A stretch of DNA of 64,000 bases from Clostridioides sp. ES-S-0054-01 (GCA_021561035.1 CP067346.1:3131001-3195000); one strand, 5' to 3'. Positions 45,630 to 55,498 are shown, counted from the first letter of the stretch. Numbers and translations are program-made. Notes: a model not told the origin generated them from the sequence alone.

Positions 45630-47171
45630 TTATTTATTTTTACAATTAACTACTTCATCTAATGACTTAAAATCATCTCTCAAAGATTTGTATATTTTTT
45701 TATACAACCTGTGATATCTCTTGTATGTATCTACATTTTCACTTATTGGCTCTAATTTAGTTGAAGTTTTTATTATAATATCACAAGCTTTTTGTATATT
45801 TTCGTATATTCCAGCTCCTACTAATGCAAGAATTGCAACTCCAAGTGCTGGTCCTTCACTTGAATTTATAGTATATACAGCTTGGTCAAACATATCTGCT
45901 TGCATCTGTCTCCATACTTTACTTTTACCACCTCCACCTGAGGCTCTTACTTCATTAACTTCTATATTAAGGTTTTCTATTATATCCATACAGTCTTTAA
46001 GACTATACGAAACACCTTCCATTATTGACCTTGCCATTTCTTTTTTAGAATGGATTGGAGATAACCCAAAAAATACACCTCTTGCATAAGGATCAAGATG
46101 AGGAGTTCTCTCTCCCATCATATATGGTAAGTAAAGTAGTCCATTGCATCCTGTTGGTACTTGGCTTACTTGACTATTTATAATCTCATATACATCTTTA
46201 CCTAAAGAATTTGAAACTTCCACTTCACTTTGACAAAAATTGTCTTTAAACCATTTTAATGACAATCCAGCCCCTTGAGTAACACCCATAACATGCCATG
46301 TATTTGGTATTGCATGACAGAAAGTATGAACTCTACCCTCTTTATCAATTTTTGGCTCTTTTGTATATGCAAATACTACACCTGATGTACCAATAGTAGA
46401 TGAGACTACTCCATCTTTAACGATTCCATTTCCTATAGCTCCTGCTGCTTGATCTCCAGCTCCACCTACCACTATTGTTCCTTCTTTAAGCCCTGTTAAA
46501 TTTGCCACCTCTCTAGTTACATATCCTGTAATTTCTTGAGATTCATAAACCTTACCTAAAAGATTTCTATCTATATTTAGCTTTTCTAGTACTTCGTCAC
46601 TCCAATTTCTTTTTCTTATATCAAGCAACTGCATACCACTTGCATCTGATACTTCTGTAGCATATTCTCCTGTTAATTTGTATCTTATATAATCTTTTGG
46701 AAGAAGTATTTTATTAGTATTCTTATAAATATCAGGTTCATTATTTCTAACCCATAGTATCTTTGATGCTGTAAATCCTGTAAGTGCTGGATTGGCAGTT
46801 ATTTCAATCAGTCTTTCTTTACCTACTAAATCAGTTATCTCTTCACACTCTTTTACTGTACGTTGGTCACACCATATTATAGAGTTTCTTAGAGTATTAC
46901 CTTCTTTATCTAGCATAACTAGACCATGCATCTGCCCTGATAATCCAATTCCTTTTATACATTCACTACTTATCTTTGAACTTTGAACCACATGCCTTAT
47001 AGATTCGACTACAGCTTCCCACCAATCATTTGCATCCTGTTCTGCCCAACCTGTTTTCTCTTGTATAAGAGGATATTCATATGTACAACTTTCTATAGTA
47101 TTTCCTAGCTTATCAAATAAAACTGTTTTAGTACCTGATGTACCAATATCCACACCTAATACATACTCCAA
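45630..47171 (-). CDS. xylB: Xylulokinase
   Basis: The FGGY-family kinase has the N-terminal VLGVDIGTSGTKTVLFD, the xylulose site GLSGQMHGLVMLD (~75-87), GDQAAGAIGNGI (~235) and ASGGGGKSKVWRQMQADMFD (~410). It phosphorylates D-xylulose to D-xylulose-5-P for the pentose phosphate pathway. The start is ambiguous: TTG at 47171 has AAGGAGG at good spacing, whereas ATG at 47177 lies almost inside the ribosome site. From TTG it is 513 residues. It heads the xylBA operon. Confidence 0.96.
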   Translation of the reverse strand: MEYVLGVDIGTSGTKTVLFDKLGNTIESCTYEYPLIQEKTGWAEQDANDWWEAVVESIRHVVQSSKISSECIKGIGLSGQMHGLVMLDKEGNTLRNSIIWCDQRTVKECEEITDLVGKERLIEITANPALTGFTASKILWVRNNEPDIYKNTNKILLPKDYIRYKLTGEYATEVSDASGMQLLDIRKRNWSDEVLEKLNIDRNLLGKVYESQEITGYVTREVANLTGLKEGTIVVGGAGDQAAGAIGNGIVKDGVVSSTIGTSGVVFAYTKEPKIDKEGRVHTFCHAIPNTWHVMGVTQGAGLSLKWFKDNFCQSEVEVSNSLGKDVYEIINSQVSQVPTGCNGLLYLPYMMGERTPHLDPYARGVFFGLSPIHSKKEMARSIMEGVSYSLKDCMDIIENLNIEVNEVRASGGGGKSKVWRQMQADMFDQAVYTINSSEGPALGVAILALVGAGIYENIQKACDIIIKTSTKLEPISENVDTYKRYHRLYKKIYKSLRDDFKSLDEVVNCKNK

Positions 47172-47251
47172 CTTCATCCCTCCTTGAGACACCACTTCAT
47201 AATTATCGTTTTCCTACCCTATTTTTTTTATATTTTACTTGCTTTATTTTT

Positions 47252-47283
47252 GTTAGTATATTAAACTAACTTATGAACTAATA
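47252..47283. promoter_or_regulatory. XylR operator in the xylB/xylR divergent region
   Basis: GTTAGTATATTAAACTAAC is an inverted repeat (GTTAGT/ACTAAC), followed by TTATGAACTAATAA. The block GTAYATTAAACTAACTTAYG recurs before the GH31/mannose-PTS operon (53390). It resembles Firmicute XylR operators, which are also TTAGT...ACTAA palindromes. Confidence 0.65.
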
Positions 47284-47374
47284 ATAAAATATTTAATTAT
47301 CTTTGTCAATGCAAAATAGCCTTTTATTTTTGTCTAAAAAGTATTACAATATTATTTTAAGGAGGAATATCAAA

Positions 47375-48529
47375 TTGGTTACTGATAAATACACTATTCG
47401 AGAAATGAATGAAAGATTGGTACTTGAACAAATTATAAAAAATGCTCCTATTTCTAGAGCAAGTATAGCCTCTACTATAGGATTAAATAAAGCAACTATA
47501 TCTGCTATTACCAAAAAACTTATTGATGAATCTCTAGTTCATGAAATAGGAATTGGAAATAGTACTCATAGTGGCGGAAGAAAACCCATATTATTAGTAT
47601 TTAATAAATGTGCAGGGATTTCTTTAAGTATGGATATTGGATATGACTATATATTCTCTTCTCTATCTTACTTAGATGGAACTATCATAAATTCTAAGAA
47701 ATTAACAGATATACAAGTAAATAAAGATAACGTTATACAATTAATAGATGAAATTATAAATAGCTATAACATATCCAAAATAGACACTCCTTATAAGTTA
47801 ATAGGGCTTACTTTAGCTATACATGGGATTACTTGTAAAAATAAAATATTGTTTACTCCATATTACAATCTTAATGAGATTGACTTACATAGTATCCTTA
47901 GTAAAAAGTACGACTTCCCTATTCATATAGAAAACGAAGCAAACTTAACAGCTTTAGCTGAGAGTACTTTCTCAACTGTACATAACTCACTACTTAGCCT
48001 GAGTATTCATAGGGGATTTGGTTCAGGAATTATAATAAATAATGAATTATATAATGGCAGAAATGGCATGAGTGGAGAAATTGGTCATACTATTATCATG
48101 CCTAATGGTAAACTATGTCCTTGTGGAAACCGTGGCTGTTTAGAACAGTATTGTTCAGAGAAAAAAGTATTTGAAAAACTTTCTTCTTTAGAAAATATTC
48201 CTAAGATAGACTCTAATGTGCTAAGGCAATTATACTATGAAGATAACCAGAATACTAAAAAAGTTGTCCATGAGTTTTGTAGTTATTTATCAATAGCTAT
48301 AAATAATGCTATTGCAACTTATGCTCCTGAGATAATATATTTAAATAGTCAAATAATAAGAGATATACCTGAGATATTGCAAATTACAAAAGATATGTTA
48401 GTTAGCTCTTTTAACAAAGGCATAAATATAGAAATTTCATCATTAGGGTCTGAGGCATCTCTATATGGTGGTTCTGCTGTAAATATCAAGAGCTTTTTGA
48501 ATATACAAAATTTAACTTTGATGAATTAA
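47375..48529 (+). CDS. xylR: ROK-family xylose repressor
   Basis: Translation most likely begins at TTG 47375 (AAGGAGG nine bases before), giving 384 residues, the usual XylR length; the longer frame from 47303 has no ribosome site. The winged HTH spans ~10-75 (MNERLVLEQIIKNAPISRAS, IGLNKATISAITKKLIDE). The ROK sugar-kinase-like domain has GMSGEIGHTIIMPNGKLCPC and GNRGCLEQYCS, with the zinc-type CxCGxxGC motif. It is divergent from xylBA and would repress it without xylose. Confidence 0.93.
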   Translation: MVTDKYTIREMNERLVLEQIIKNAPISRASIASTIGLNKATISAITKKLIDESLVHEIGIGNSTHSGGRKPILLVFNKCAGISLSMDIGYDYIFSSLSYLDGTIINSKKLTDIQVNKDNVIQLIDEIINSYNISKIDTPYKLIGLTLAIHGITCKNKILFTPYYNLNEIDLHSILSKKYDFPIHIENEANLTALAESTFSTVHNSLLSLSIHRGFGSGIIINNELYNGRNGMSGEIGHTIIMPNGKLCPCGNRGCLEQYCSEKKVFEKLSSLENIPKIDSNVLRQLYYEDNQNTKKVVHEFCSYLSIAINNAIATYAPEIIYLNSQIIRDIPEILQITKDMLVSSFNKGINIEISSLGSEASLYGGSAVNIKSFLNIQNLTLMN

Positions 48530-48533
48530 ATGT

Positions 48534-48565
48534 AAGGGTTATGACTATATACATGCATAACCCTT
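48534..48565. terminator. Bidirectional terminator between xylR and the EIIA gene
   Basis: AAGGGTTATG pairs with CATAACCCTT (10 bp, perfect) and is flanked by A/T runs. It starts four bases after the xylR stop and lies 128 bp past the convergent EIIA stop. Confidence 0.75.
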
Positions 48566-48692
48566 TAAATTATATATTCTAAAATTAAATCTATTATATA
48601 GTTTACACAAGATTAGCTATATCTTTTTAAGAAGTTGTATATTAATTAAATATTAATATAAGTATTTTATTTTAAATATCAATATAATCTTC

Positions 48693-49097
48693 CTACTCAT
48701 CATCAGATAATAAACTTGTAGTTGGTTCAACTATAGAAATATTCTCTTTACCTATCTTCTCTAATTTTACTGCCAATTCTTTTGTGTCTAAAAAAGCTGA
48801 TTCAATAACCATACCTAAATTTAACCCTGAAATAATTTTAATTCTACTATCATTATTGGCTACTAATAAAGCAGCATTACAAGGAGTTCCACCTAGTAAA
48901 TCCACCATTATAATTATTTCTGAACTTTCCTTATATACTTCTAAAGCTTTTTTTAGTTTTTCTATTGTCCCTTCAATTCCATCATCTTGCTTCATATTTA
49001 CAGTAGGATAATCTATAGAATTTCCTATTATCATTTTTGCGGAATTTAAGACTTCTTTAGCCATGTTGCCATGACTCATCAAAATAATACTATTCAC
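48693..49097 (-). CDS. PTS mannose-family EIIA
   Basis: The 134-residue EIIA-Man domain has the phospho-histidine in ILMSHGNMAKEVLNSAKMII (~9) and MVDLLGGTPCNAALLV (~66-81). It hands phosphate to the separate EIIB encoded 20 bp upstream. Last gene in the GH31-PTS operon. The EIIA and EIIB are not fused, unlike in E. coli ManX. Confidence 0.9.
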   Translation of the reverse strand: MNSIILMSHGNMAKEVLNSAKMIIGNSIDYPTVNMKQDDGIEGTIEKLKKALEVYKESSEIIIMVDLLGGTPCNAALLVANNDSRIKIISGLNLGMVIESAFLDTKELAVKLEKIGKENISIVEPTTSLLSDDE

Positions 49098-49117
49098 TTT
49101 AATACACCTCTCTAAAT

Positions 49118-49612
49118 CTATAAAATATCTACAAGATAAGTTTTCTTATCATCTGGTGTCATTATAGTTGTAATTTCAATTCCTTCATCTAAAAGTCTTT
49201 TAAATGCTTCTTTCTCTTCTTCAGTAACACTGATATTAGGTTTTAGTACTGTTGTGTCTTTTCTACTTGACATATTTCCTACATTTATATTATGTATTTT
49301 TAATCCTGCCCCCACAAATGGAATAAGGTCAACAGGAGACTTGACAATTAATAATACATTTTGTCCTTCATACTTCCCAGCAGTAATATTTTTTATAGCA
49401 GTTTCTTCTGTAATTATAGATGATGCTATTCCTGCAGGTGTAGCCATTCTTAAAACTTGTTTTTGAACAGAATTGTTAGCTACTGCATCATTTACTACCA
49501 TTAATCTTGTTACACCTAACTTATTACTCCACATAGTTGCAACTTGACCATGGATTAAACGGTCATCTATACGAATATTTTTAATACCTTTCATTTCCAT
49601 ATCTAATACCAC
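49118..49612 (-). CDS. PTS mannose/sorbose-family EIIB
   Basis: The 164-residue domain begins KNIRIDDRLIHGQVATMWSN, whose histidine (~20) is the phosphorylation site, followed by RLMVVNDAVANN and DDKKTYLVDIL at the end. A GTG start gives MVLDMEMKG; starting instead at either internal ATG shortens it by 4-6 residues. It transfers phosphate to the sugar on the EIIC/EIID pair encoded upstream. Confidence 0.9.
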   Translation of the reverse strand: MVLDMEMKGIKNIRIDDRLIHGQVATMWSNKLGVTRLMVVNDAVANNSVQKQVLRMATPAGIASSIITEETAIKNITAGKYEGQNVLLIVKSPVDLIPFVGAGLKIHNINVGNMSSRKDTTVLKPNISVTEEEKEAFKRLLDEGIEITTIMTPDDKKTYLVDIL

Positions 49613-49619
49613 CCTTTCC

Positions 49620-50429
49620 TTATTTTAAAATACCTAACGCATATAAAATTATTGAAACAACCATCACACCTAAAATTAAGTATATAGGTTTTATGTTCTT
49701 TTTAAGAGCCAAGTAAACAATTACAACTAAAATTGCAGGAACTAAACCAGGCATAATTTGGTCTAATATTTCTTGACCTTTCATTGTAAAGTCACCTTGT
49801 TGAAAGTTCAAAGCGACATTAGCTTTTACTACTGAAGGTATTAATGCACCTACCACCATTAAGCCTAAAATAGATGTACTTTCAGTTAAAATCTTCAAAC
49901 TTTTTTCGATTGAAGATATTAGCTTAGTACCTGATGTATAACCAGCATTAAATAATGGTATACTTAATAATTTCAATGCTACACTCACTATAATCCACAG
50001 TAAGATTCCAAACGGACTTCCGTCTATTGCCATATTAGCTGCTATAGCTCCAAAAATTGTCCACGGAATAACGACAAATAAACTATCTCCTAAACCTGCT
50101 ACTGGTCCCATCAAGCCTGTTTTAATTGAAGCAACAGCCTCTTCAGTCCCTTCACTTGATAACTCCTCCATTGCTACATTAATACCCAAAATATAAGGTG
50201 CAACCCATGGATTAGTATTAAAAAACTGTAGATGATTTAATACAGCGTTTTGCAACTTTTCTGGATTATCTTTGTATACTACTTTTAAAAATGGTAGTAC
50301 TGCATAACAGTATGCTAAAGCCTGCATCTTCTCATAGTTTGAAGAAACAGAACTAGTAAAAAACCAACGCCATAAAACACTTTTTTTAACTTTTTCATTT
50401 GATTTATTTAATGATACCTTATCACTCAT
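49620..50429 (-). CDS. PTS mannose-family EIID
   Basis: The 269-residue membrane subunit has SVLWRWFFTSSVSSNYEKMQ at the N-terminus, FFNTNPWVAPYILGINVAME (~70-89), the family-typical SIKTGLMGPVAGLGDSLF (~100-117), and C-terminal hydrophobic segments. It forms the membrane channel with EIIC, whose gene it overlaps by 8 bp. Mannose-family EIID occurs only in this PTS class. Confidence 0.93.
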   Translation of the reverse strand: MSDKVSLNKSNEKVKKSVLWRWFFTSSVSSNYEKMQALAYCYAVLPFLKVVYKDNPEKLQNAVLNHLQFFNTNPWVAPYILGINVAMEELSSEGTEEAVASIKTGLMGPVAGLGDSLFVVIPWTIFGAIAANMAIDGSPFGILLWIIVSVALKLLSIPLFNAGYTSGTKLISSIEKSLKILTESTSILGLMVVGALIPSVVKANVALNFQQGDFTMKGQEILDQIMPGLVPAILVVIVYLALKKNIKPIYLILGVMVVSIILYALGILK

Positions 50430-51201
50430 CTTCGTCCATACCTCCTACTACAGTATAATGTTGTGCTTGATTTTCCAAATTCTTCTTGTAAATTATAAGT
50501 GCAATTGCTCCTCCAATTAAAGCTACACCTAATAATGGTACTTTCATGTATACTGCTAAAACAAAGCCAATTACTAAGTAACTAAAATACTCCTTAGCAG
50601 GAAGGTATCTAAGTAATAATCCTATTCCTACTGCTGGAAGTAATCCTCCAGCTACTGTCAAACCACCTGTTAACCATTCAGGTGTATATTTTAAAATAGT
50701 ATTAATTAAAGAAGGTCCAAATATTACAGATAGAGCAACTGGAATACCTGTCGTAGCTGCTGTTAATAATACTCCTAACATTTGCATATATGTTATATTT
50801 TTATAATTTCCTTTTTTAGCTCCATCTTCTGCTTTATGAACTAGCCATATACCAATAGTATTTCTAAGAACATCTAACTGTACCATCAATAAAGCAACTG
50901 GAATACCTATAGATATTCCTACAGATGCTTCTTGCTTAGTCGTAATAGTTATAAATGTGGCTACTATACTGGCTGTCTGATAATCAGGTATTGATGCTCC
51001 ACCAAAGTTACTAATACCCAATGATAATAGTTGCAATGTACCTCCAATATATAACCCTGTGTTTATATCTCCTAAGATAAGACCAGTAATAAAACCTGCT
51101 GTTACTGGTTGATATGTTCCAAACATTGTTGAATTTTTTTCATAGTTTATAAAAAATCCATATAGTACGATTAATAATAATTGCCATAATTGTGTCTCCA
51201 T
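50422..51201 (-). CDS. PTS mannose/sorbose-family EIIC
   Basis: The 259-residue membrane subunit has about seven to eight hydrophobic segments and the family motif FITGLILGDINTGLYIGGTL (~36-55) with QLLSLGISNFGGASIPD. It binds and translocates the sugar. It follows the GH31 gene with a one-base overlap (51201). In this context it probably carries xylose-containing oligosaccharide or isoprimeverose-like sugar; this rests only on operon context and the XylR-like operator. Confidence 0.92.
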   Translation of the reverse strand: METQLWQLLLIVLYGFFINYEKNSTMFGTYQPVTAGFITGLILGDINTGLYIGGTLQLLSLGISNFGGASIPDYQTASIVATFITITTKQEASVGISIGIPVALLMVQLDVLRNTIGIWLVHKAEDGAKKGNYKNITYMQMLGVLLTAATTGIPVALSVIFGPSLINTILKYTPEWLTGGLTVAGGLLPAVGIGLLLRYLPAKEYFSYLVIGFVLAVYMKVPLLGVALIGGAIALIIYKKNLENQAQHYTVVGGMDEDE

Positions 51202-53279
51202 TATGCTTTCACCTCACTCAAAATATTTTTCAGTCCTTCAAAGTTATAATTACAATCTTGTTTTAAGAAAATAGGAATTTCTTCAAGTGGGCATTCAATT
51301 TCATAAGTTGTCCCACCTTCATAACTAACCCCACTAAATATATTTTCCCATGTATGTCCTTTTGGTAAATATACTTCTCTACTTCTATCTTTATAATTCA
51401 TTATTGGAGCAACCAAAATTTCATCTCCAAGCATATATGTATTATCAACCTCCCAAGTTTTATCATCTTCAGGAAATTCATAAAATAAAGTTCTCATAAC
51501 TGGTGTTCCATCTTCATGTGCTTCTTTCATCAATTTTTTTAAGTAAGTTTTTAAACTTTCTCTAATTTTTATGAACTTTGTAAGAATTATTTCAACTTCT
51601 TCACCATAAGACCATATCTCATTAGGAGCTCCAGTTACCATTGAGCCTCCACCTTTATTTGATAATGGTTTGCTATGAGGCAACCTATCTCCATGCATTC
51701 TCAAAATTGGTGAAAAAGTAGCATATTGGAACCATCTCACCATAAGTTCTCTAAATTCTGGGTCTTTAGGATTTCCTCCATGGAAACCTCCAATGTCAGT
51801 AGTCCACCATGGTATACCTGCTAGTCCCATATTTAGCCCTGTATTAACTTGATTATTAAAAGCTTCAAAACTAGAATCAATGTCACCAGACCATACTAAG
51901 GCTCCATACTTTTGAGCCCCTGCCCAAGCTCCTCTTACAAGAGTTACAATAGACTCTTTATCATCATGTAAACCATAATAAATCATTTTTAAATAATCAA
52001 TAGGATAAATATTACCACAACTTAAAACATTTCCTTTTTTATATCTATAGTTATCAAAATCATAAACAGAATATCCTGGTTCAGCTACATCTAACCAATA
52101 ATAATCAATTCCAAGCTGTTTATAATTTTTATCTATTCTATCCCAAACATATTCCCTCGCGTCTCTGTTTGTCATGTCTACAAAGACTGTATTTCCTTGA
52201 ATTTGCATTGTCATTCTGACACCACGATTAACATTAACTAAATATCCATTTTCTAAATAATCATTGTAGTTTTCTGCATCACTTTGAACTGTAGGCCATA
52301 CAGATACCATTGGCTCTACTGAATACTCTTCTTTTAGTTTCCTAACTAACTCTTTAGGATTTTCCCAATAATCTAGGTCAAATTTATATTCACCTTGCTT
52401 AGGCCAATGAAAATAATCAATTGCAATTGATGAAAGTTTAATTCCTCTTTTAGAATATTCTTTCACAACATCTAAAACTTCTTCTGAAGTTCTATATCTT
52501 AATTTACTTTGCCATAGCCCCAAAAGGTTTTCAGGCATCATAGGAACAGTGCCTGTAACTTGAGAATAATTTTTGTTTAATTCTTTTGGACTTTCTCCAC
52601 AAGTAATCCAATAATCTATAAATTTTGTAGAAAACATCTTCCATTCTGTAATATTTTTGGCAAAAGATACTTTTCCAATCCCTGGATTATTCCATAGAAA
52701 TCCATAACCTAAACTAGAAATATAAAAAGGAACTGATATTTGAGAATTTCTTTGGGCTAATTCCAGCACAGTATTCTTCAAATCTAAAAATTTATGTTGA
52801 TATTGTCCCATTCCAAAAATCTTTTCAGAGGGCTCAGATTCAAATCTAGTAGTTACTTCAAATTCTCCACTATAACTTGGTCGATATTCTCTTGATTTTA
52901 ATTTGAGAGTAGAGTTAAAGTCTTTGGTAATTTCAATTGTCCCTACATCTTCTCCACCATCATCATGTTTTACAGCTCTTAATCGAATATATTCTTTCAA
53001 TAATACTTCATTTTTATCATTGTAAAAAGTAATTCTATCTCTATGGTCTAAGATAGCTTTTATCTTTCCATTTTTAATGATTGTGCTTCCATCTTCATTT
53101 TTATTAATCATAATATCGTCTTTATTTAACTTAGGTTTTTCGTTAAGAGCATAGTTTTCATCAACAAAATTTTGGTCTACAAATGACCTGATACGTAAAG
53201 AGTTTTTCCCCCATGCTTCTATTCGCAATAGTTCATTGTCAAACCTTTTTTCAATATAATCTTCAGATATTTTTATCAT
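51201..53279 (-). CDS. GH31 alpha-glycosidase, probably alpha-xylosidase
   Basis: The 692-residue protein is a full GH31 enzyme: an N-terminal beta domain (~1-235), then the (beta/alpha)8 barrel with IDYYWLDVAEPGYSVYDF (~385-402, nucleophile Asp), WSGDIDSSFEAFNNQ (~458, acid/base region), GIPWWTTDIGGFHGG (~482) and RWFQYATFSPILRMHG (~510). The WLDVAEP form is seen in GH31 glucosidases/xylosidases of gut bacteria. No signal peptide, so it acts on imported sugar. It heads an operon with a mannose-type PTS. The shared XylR site favours alpha-xyloside hydrolysis. Confidence 0.85.
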   Translation of the reverse strand: MIKISEDYIEKRFDNELLRIEAWGKNSLRIRSFVDQNFVDENYALNEKPKLNKDDIMINKNEDGSTIIKNGKIKAILDHRDRITFYNDKNEVLLKEYIRLRAVKHDDGGEDVGTIEITKDFNSTLKLKSREYRPSYSGEFEVTTRFESEPSEKIFGMGQYQHKFLDLKNTVLELAQRNSQISVPFYISSLGYGFLWNNPGIGKVSFAKNITEWKMFSTKFIDYWITCGESPKELNKNYSQVTGTVPMMPENLLGLWQSKLRYRTSEEVLDVVKEYSKRGIKLSSIAIDYFHWPKQGEYKFDLDYWENPKELVRKLKEEYSVEPMVSVWPTVQSDAENYNDYLENGYLVNVNRGVRMTMQIQGNTVFVDMTNRDAREYVWDRIDKNYKQLGIDYYWLDVAEPGYSVYDFDNYRYKKGNVLSCGNIYPIDYLKMIYYGLHDDKESIVTLVRGAWAGAQKYGALVWSGDIDSSFEAFNNQVNTGLNMGLAGIPWWTTDIGGFHGGNPKDPEFRELMVRWFQYATFSPILRMHGDRLPHSKPLSNKGGGSMVTGAPNEIWSYGEEVEIILTKFIKIRESLKTYLKKLMKEAHEDGTPVMRTLFYEFPEDDKTWEVDNTYMLGDEILVAPIMNYKDRSREVYLPKGHTWENIFSGVSYEGGTTYEIECPLEEIPIFLKQDCNYNFEGLKNILSEVKA

Positions 53280-53389
53280 AGCTACCCTCCTAAATCAATG
53301 ATATGATATTCTATTTTTATGTATCTTAAGTTAAATAATGTCGTTTAATATCACTATCTTATAAATTATATTATATATATAATTCATTT

Positions 53390-53416
53390 GTACATTAAAC
53401 TAACTTACGAATAATA
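53390..53416 (-). promoter_or_regulatory. Second XylR-like operator, before the GH31-PTS operon
   Basis: GTACATTAAACTAACTTACG followed by AATAATA repeats the element upstream of xylB with few changes (GTATATTAAACTAACTTATG there). It lies about 110 bp upstream of the GH31 start and about 175 bp upstream of the AraC gene. Confidence 0.6.
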
Positions 53417-53436
53417 TACTTTATTTGAATTTATTT

Positions 53437-53452
53437 GTCAATCGTTTTCCGA
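53437..53452 (-). promoter_or_regulatory. cre-like site
   Basis: Minus strand CGGAAAACGATTGACA resembles the CcpA cre consensus (TGNAANCGNWNNCA) with mismatch at the first position. It is placed in the shared GH31/AraC promoter region. Confidence 0.35.
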
Positions 53453-53591
53453 AATTTGGTATAATTTTCTAATTAAGTGATAGAAAGTAATTTTTAATAT
53501 TTTTTATTTAAACTTTTTAATATCTGTGATAATATTTATATACATTAGATGTTCATTGAAAATCAAAAAATTGCTTTTTTAGGAGTCTATT

Positions 53592-54461
53592 ATGAATACA
53601 CTTAAACATGAATCGGTAAATATCCACGATGATATAGGCGTGAAGCTCTATCTATCTATTGATAACGGAAGTTTTACAGTTAAACACTGGCATTATAGTC
53701 TTGAAGTCATTCTTATACTTAATGGAAGCTTTAATCTTTTTATAGATAATGAAAGATTAAATTTAAAAGCAAATGATTTAGTAATATTAAATCCAAAGCA
53801 AATTCATTCAGCTATTTGTTCTGATAGTAATGAATCTATAGTTCTTCAAATTCCTTATAAATTTTTAGAAGAAAATATACCTAATATAAATGAGTTACGT
53901 ATTAATTATAAAGAATTGCTTACTAATGTTGATGATGCTACTGTAAATAAATTAAAAAATACTTTAAATGAATTATATAAGGTATATAGCAAAGAACCTC
54001 AACTATATATATTAAACTCAAAGATTTTATTATATAAATTTTTATATATTTTATATGGGAATTATTCAATTTCTATAGATTCAATATCTTACAAAAATAC
54101 AGATAAATATTTTGATAGATTAAAAATTATAACTGATTATGTAAAAGAAAATTACAAAGAGCAAATTTCTCTATCTACAGCAAGTGAAGTTGTAAACTTA
54201 ACACCTCAATATTTATCTAGATTTTTTAAAACACATATGGGAATAACGTTTACCTCTTATGTAAACAATATCAGACTTGAAAAGATGTACAGTGACCTTA
54301 TAAATACAGATAATAATATATTAGATATTATTCAAAACAATGGCTTTTATAATTATAAACAATTTATGAAGTTATTTAAGAAAATATATAATTGTACACC
54401 AAGTCAAAAACGACAACAAATAAATAAAACTAAAAAAGAAGTTGTCTCAAGATATAAATAA
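53592..54461 (+). CDS. AraC-family regulator with cupin sensor
   Basis: The 289-residue protein has an N-terminal cupin-like arabinose-binding domain (~15-95: KHWHYSLEVILILNGSFNLF, LNPKQIHSA) and a C-terminal double-HTH AraC domain (~185-280: LSTASEVVNLTPQYLSRFFK, GITFTSYVNNIRLEKM, NGFYNYKQFMKLFKKIYNCT). Divergent from the GH31-PTS operon and so likely its local activator. Its last codons (VVSRYK) lie inside the TGTCTCAA end of a MITE-like repeat, so the original C-terminus may have been altered by insertion. TTAGGAG precedes the ATG. Confidence 0.87.
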   Translation: MNTLKHESVNIHDDIGVKLYLSIDNGSFTVKHWHYSLEVILILNGSFNLFIDNERLNLKANDLVILNPKQIHSAICSDSNESIVLQIPYKFLEENIPNINELRINYKELLTNVDDATVNKLKNTLNELYKVYSKEPQLYILNSKILLYKFLYILYGNYSISIDSISYKNTDKYFDRLKIITDYVKENYKEQISLSTASEVVNLTPQYLSRFFKTHMGITFTSYVNNIRLEKMYSDLINTDNNILDIIQNNGFYNYKQFMKLFKKIYNCTPSQKRQQINKTKKEVVSRYK

Positions 54462-54565
54462 GTCTATTTTTCATTGTCGAAATGATTAAAATATACTTGA
54501 TTTAATATAAAAAAGAGTGCCTCATGAACTAAAAAGTGTACTGAGACCCAAAAGTTGGACTTTAT

Positions 54566-54596
54566 ACAGGAATGGAATTTTCATTCCTGTTTTTTT
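54566..54596 (+). terminator. Terminator inside the IS left end
   Basis: ACAGGAATG, loop GAATTTT, CATTCCTGT, then a run of six or seven T residues on the plus strand. It ends transcripts entering from the AraC side and may protect the transposase genes from antisense readthrough. Confidence 0.75.
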
Positions 54597-54599
54597 ACT

Positions 54600-55498
54600 T
54601 TATGTAACTTTAGATTCATATTCAAGTCTATATTTAACAGGGCTACGCCAATTTAATTTTTCTTTAATTCTTTTGTTATTATAATAGTAAATATATTCTG
54701 TTATAGCTGTCTTTAATTCGTTGAAACTTTTATATGTTTTTCTATAATACATTTCTTGCTTCATTATTCCAAAGAAATTTTCCATAGGAGAATTATCAAG
54801 GCATGTACCCTTACGAGACATACTTTGAAATATTTTATTTTTCTTAAGTGTTTTGCCATACTTATTCATTTGATATGCCCAACCTTGGTCTGAGTGAAAA
54901 GTTCTTCTATAAGGACAATCTTTTGTAATATTGATGGTTTCATTTAAAGCATCACTTATTGATTTAAAATTAGGTCTATCTGAGATACTAAATGATAAAA
55001 CTTCTCCATTAAACATATCTAAAAATGGATCGAGATATGCTTTTTTTATAATTAAATTTCCATTTTTATCAGTAGTATATATTTTAAATTCTGATGTATC
55101 AGTTGTTATTTTCTGATGTGGAATTGATGTTTTAAATCTTCTATTTATTTTATTATTTTTTACCTTACCAATTGTACCTTTATAGGAATTATATTTACGT
55201 AATTTACGAGAAAATGCTATGCATTTAAGTTCTAATTTTCTCATAATACGTCTAACTTTCTTTTGATTAATAAGGATACCACTATTTTTTAATGTAGCTG
55301 TAATTCGGCGATAGCCATATCTGCCATTGTGTTCTTTAAAAATAGACATGATTTTTTCTTCAATATCTTTATCTGGATTTTCAATATCAAATCTCTTCTG
55401 GCAATACATATATGTTGATTTAGGAAATTTAGTAGCTTCAAGAAGAATGGAGAGTTTAAAGTCCTTACGAAGATCATAAATTACTTTTGCTTCGTATT
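54600..55498 (-). CDS. IS3-family transposase OrfB (integrase), expressed by frameshift
   Basis: The catalytic part has the HTH_21/rve arrangement: HNGRYGYRRITATLKNSGIL, then the DDE core with TTDTSEFKIY (first Asp), RTFHSDQGWAYQMNKYGKTL (second Asp) and CLDNSPMENFFGIMKQEM (Glu). The ORF from its first ATG (55409) has 269 residues, but the same frame is open to about 55500. Translation therefore most likely enters by -1 slippage from orfA at A-AAA-AAC (55505-55499). Confidence 0.88.

Noticed and set aside
55289-55477. Separate 62-residue ORF between orfA and orfB
   Set aside because: It lies in a third frame over the OrfB N-terminus; the -1 frame explains the region.
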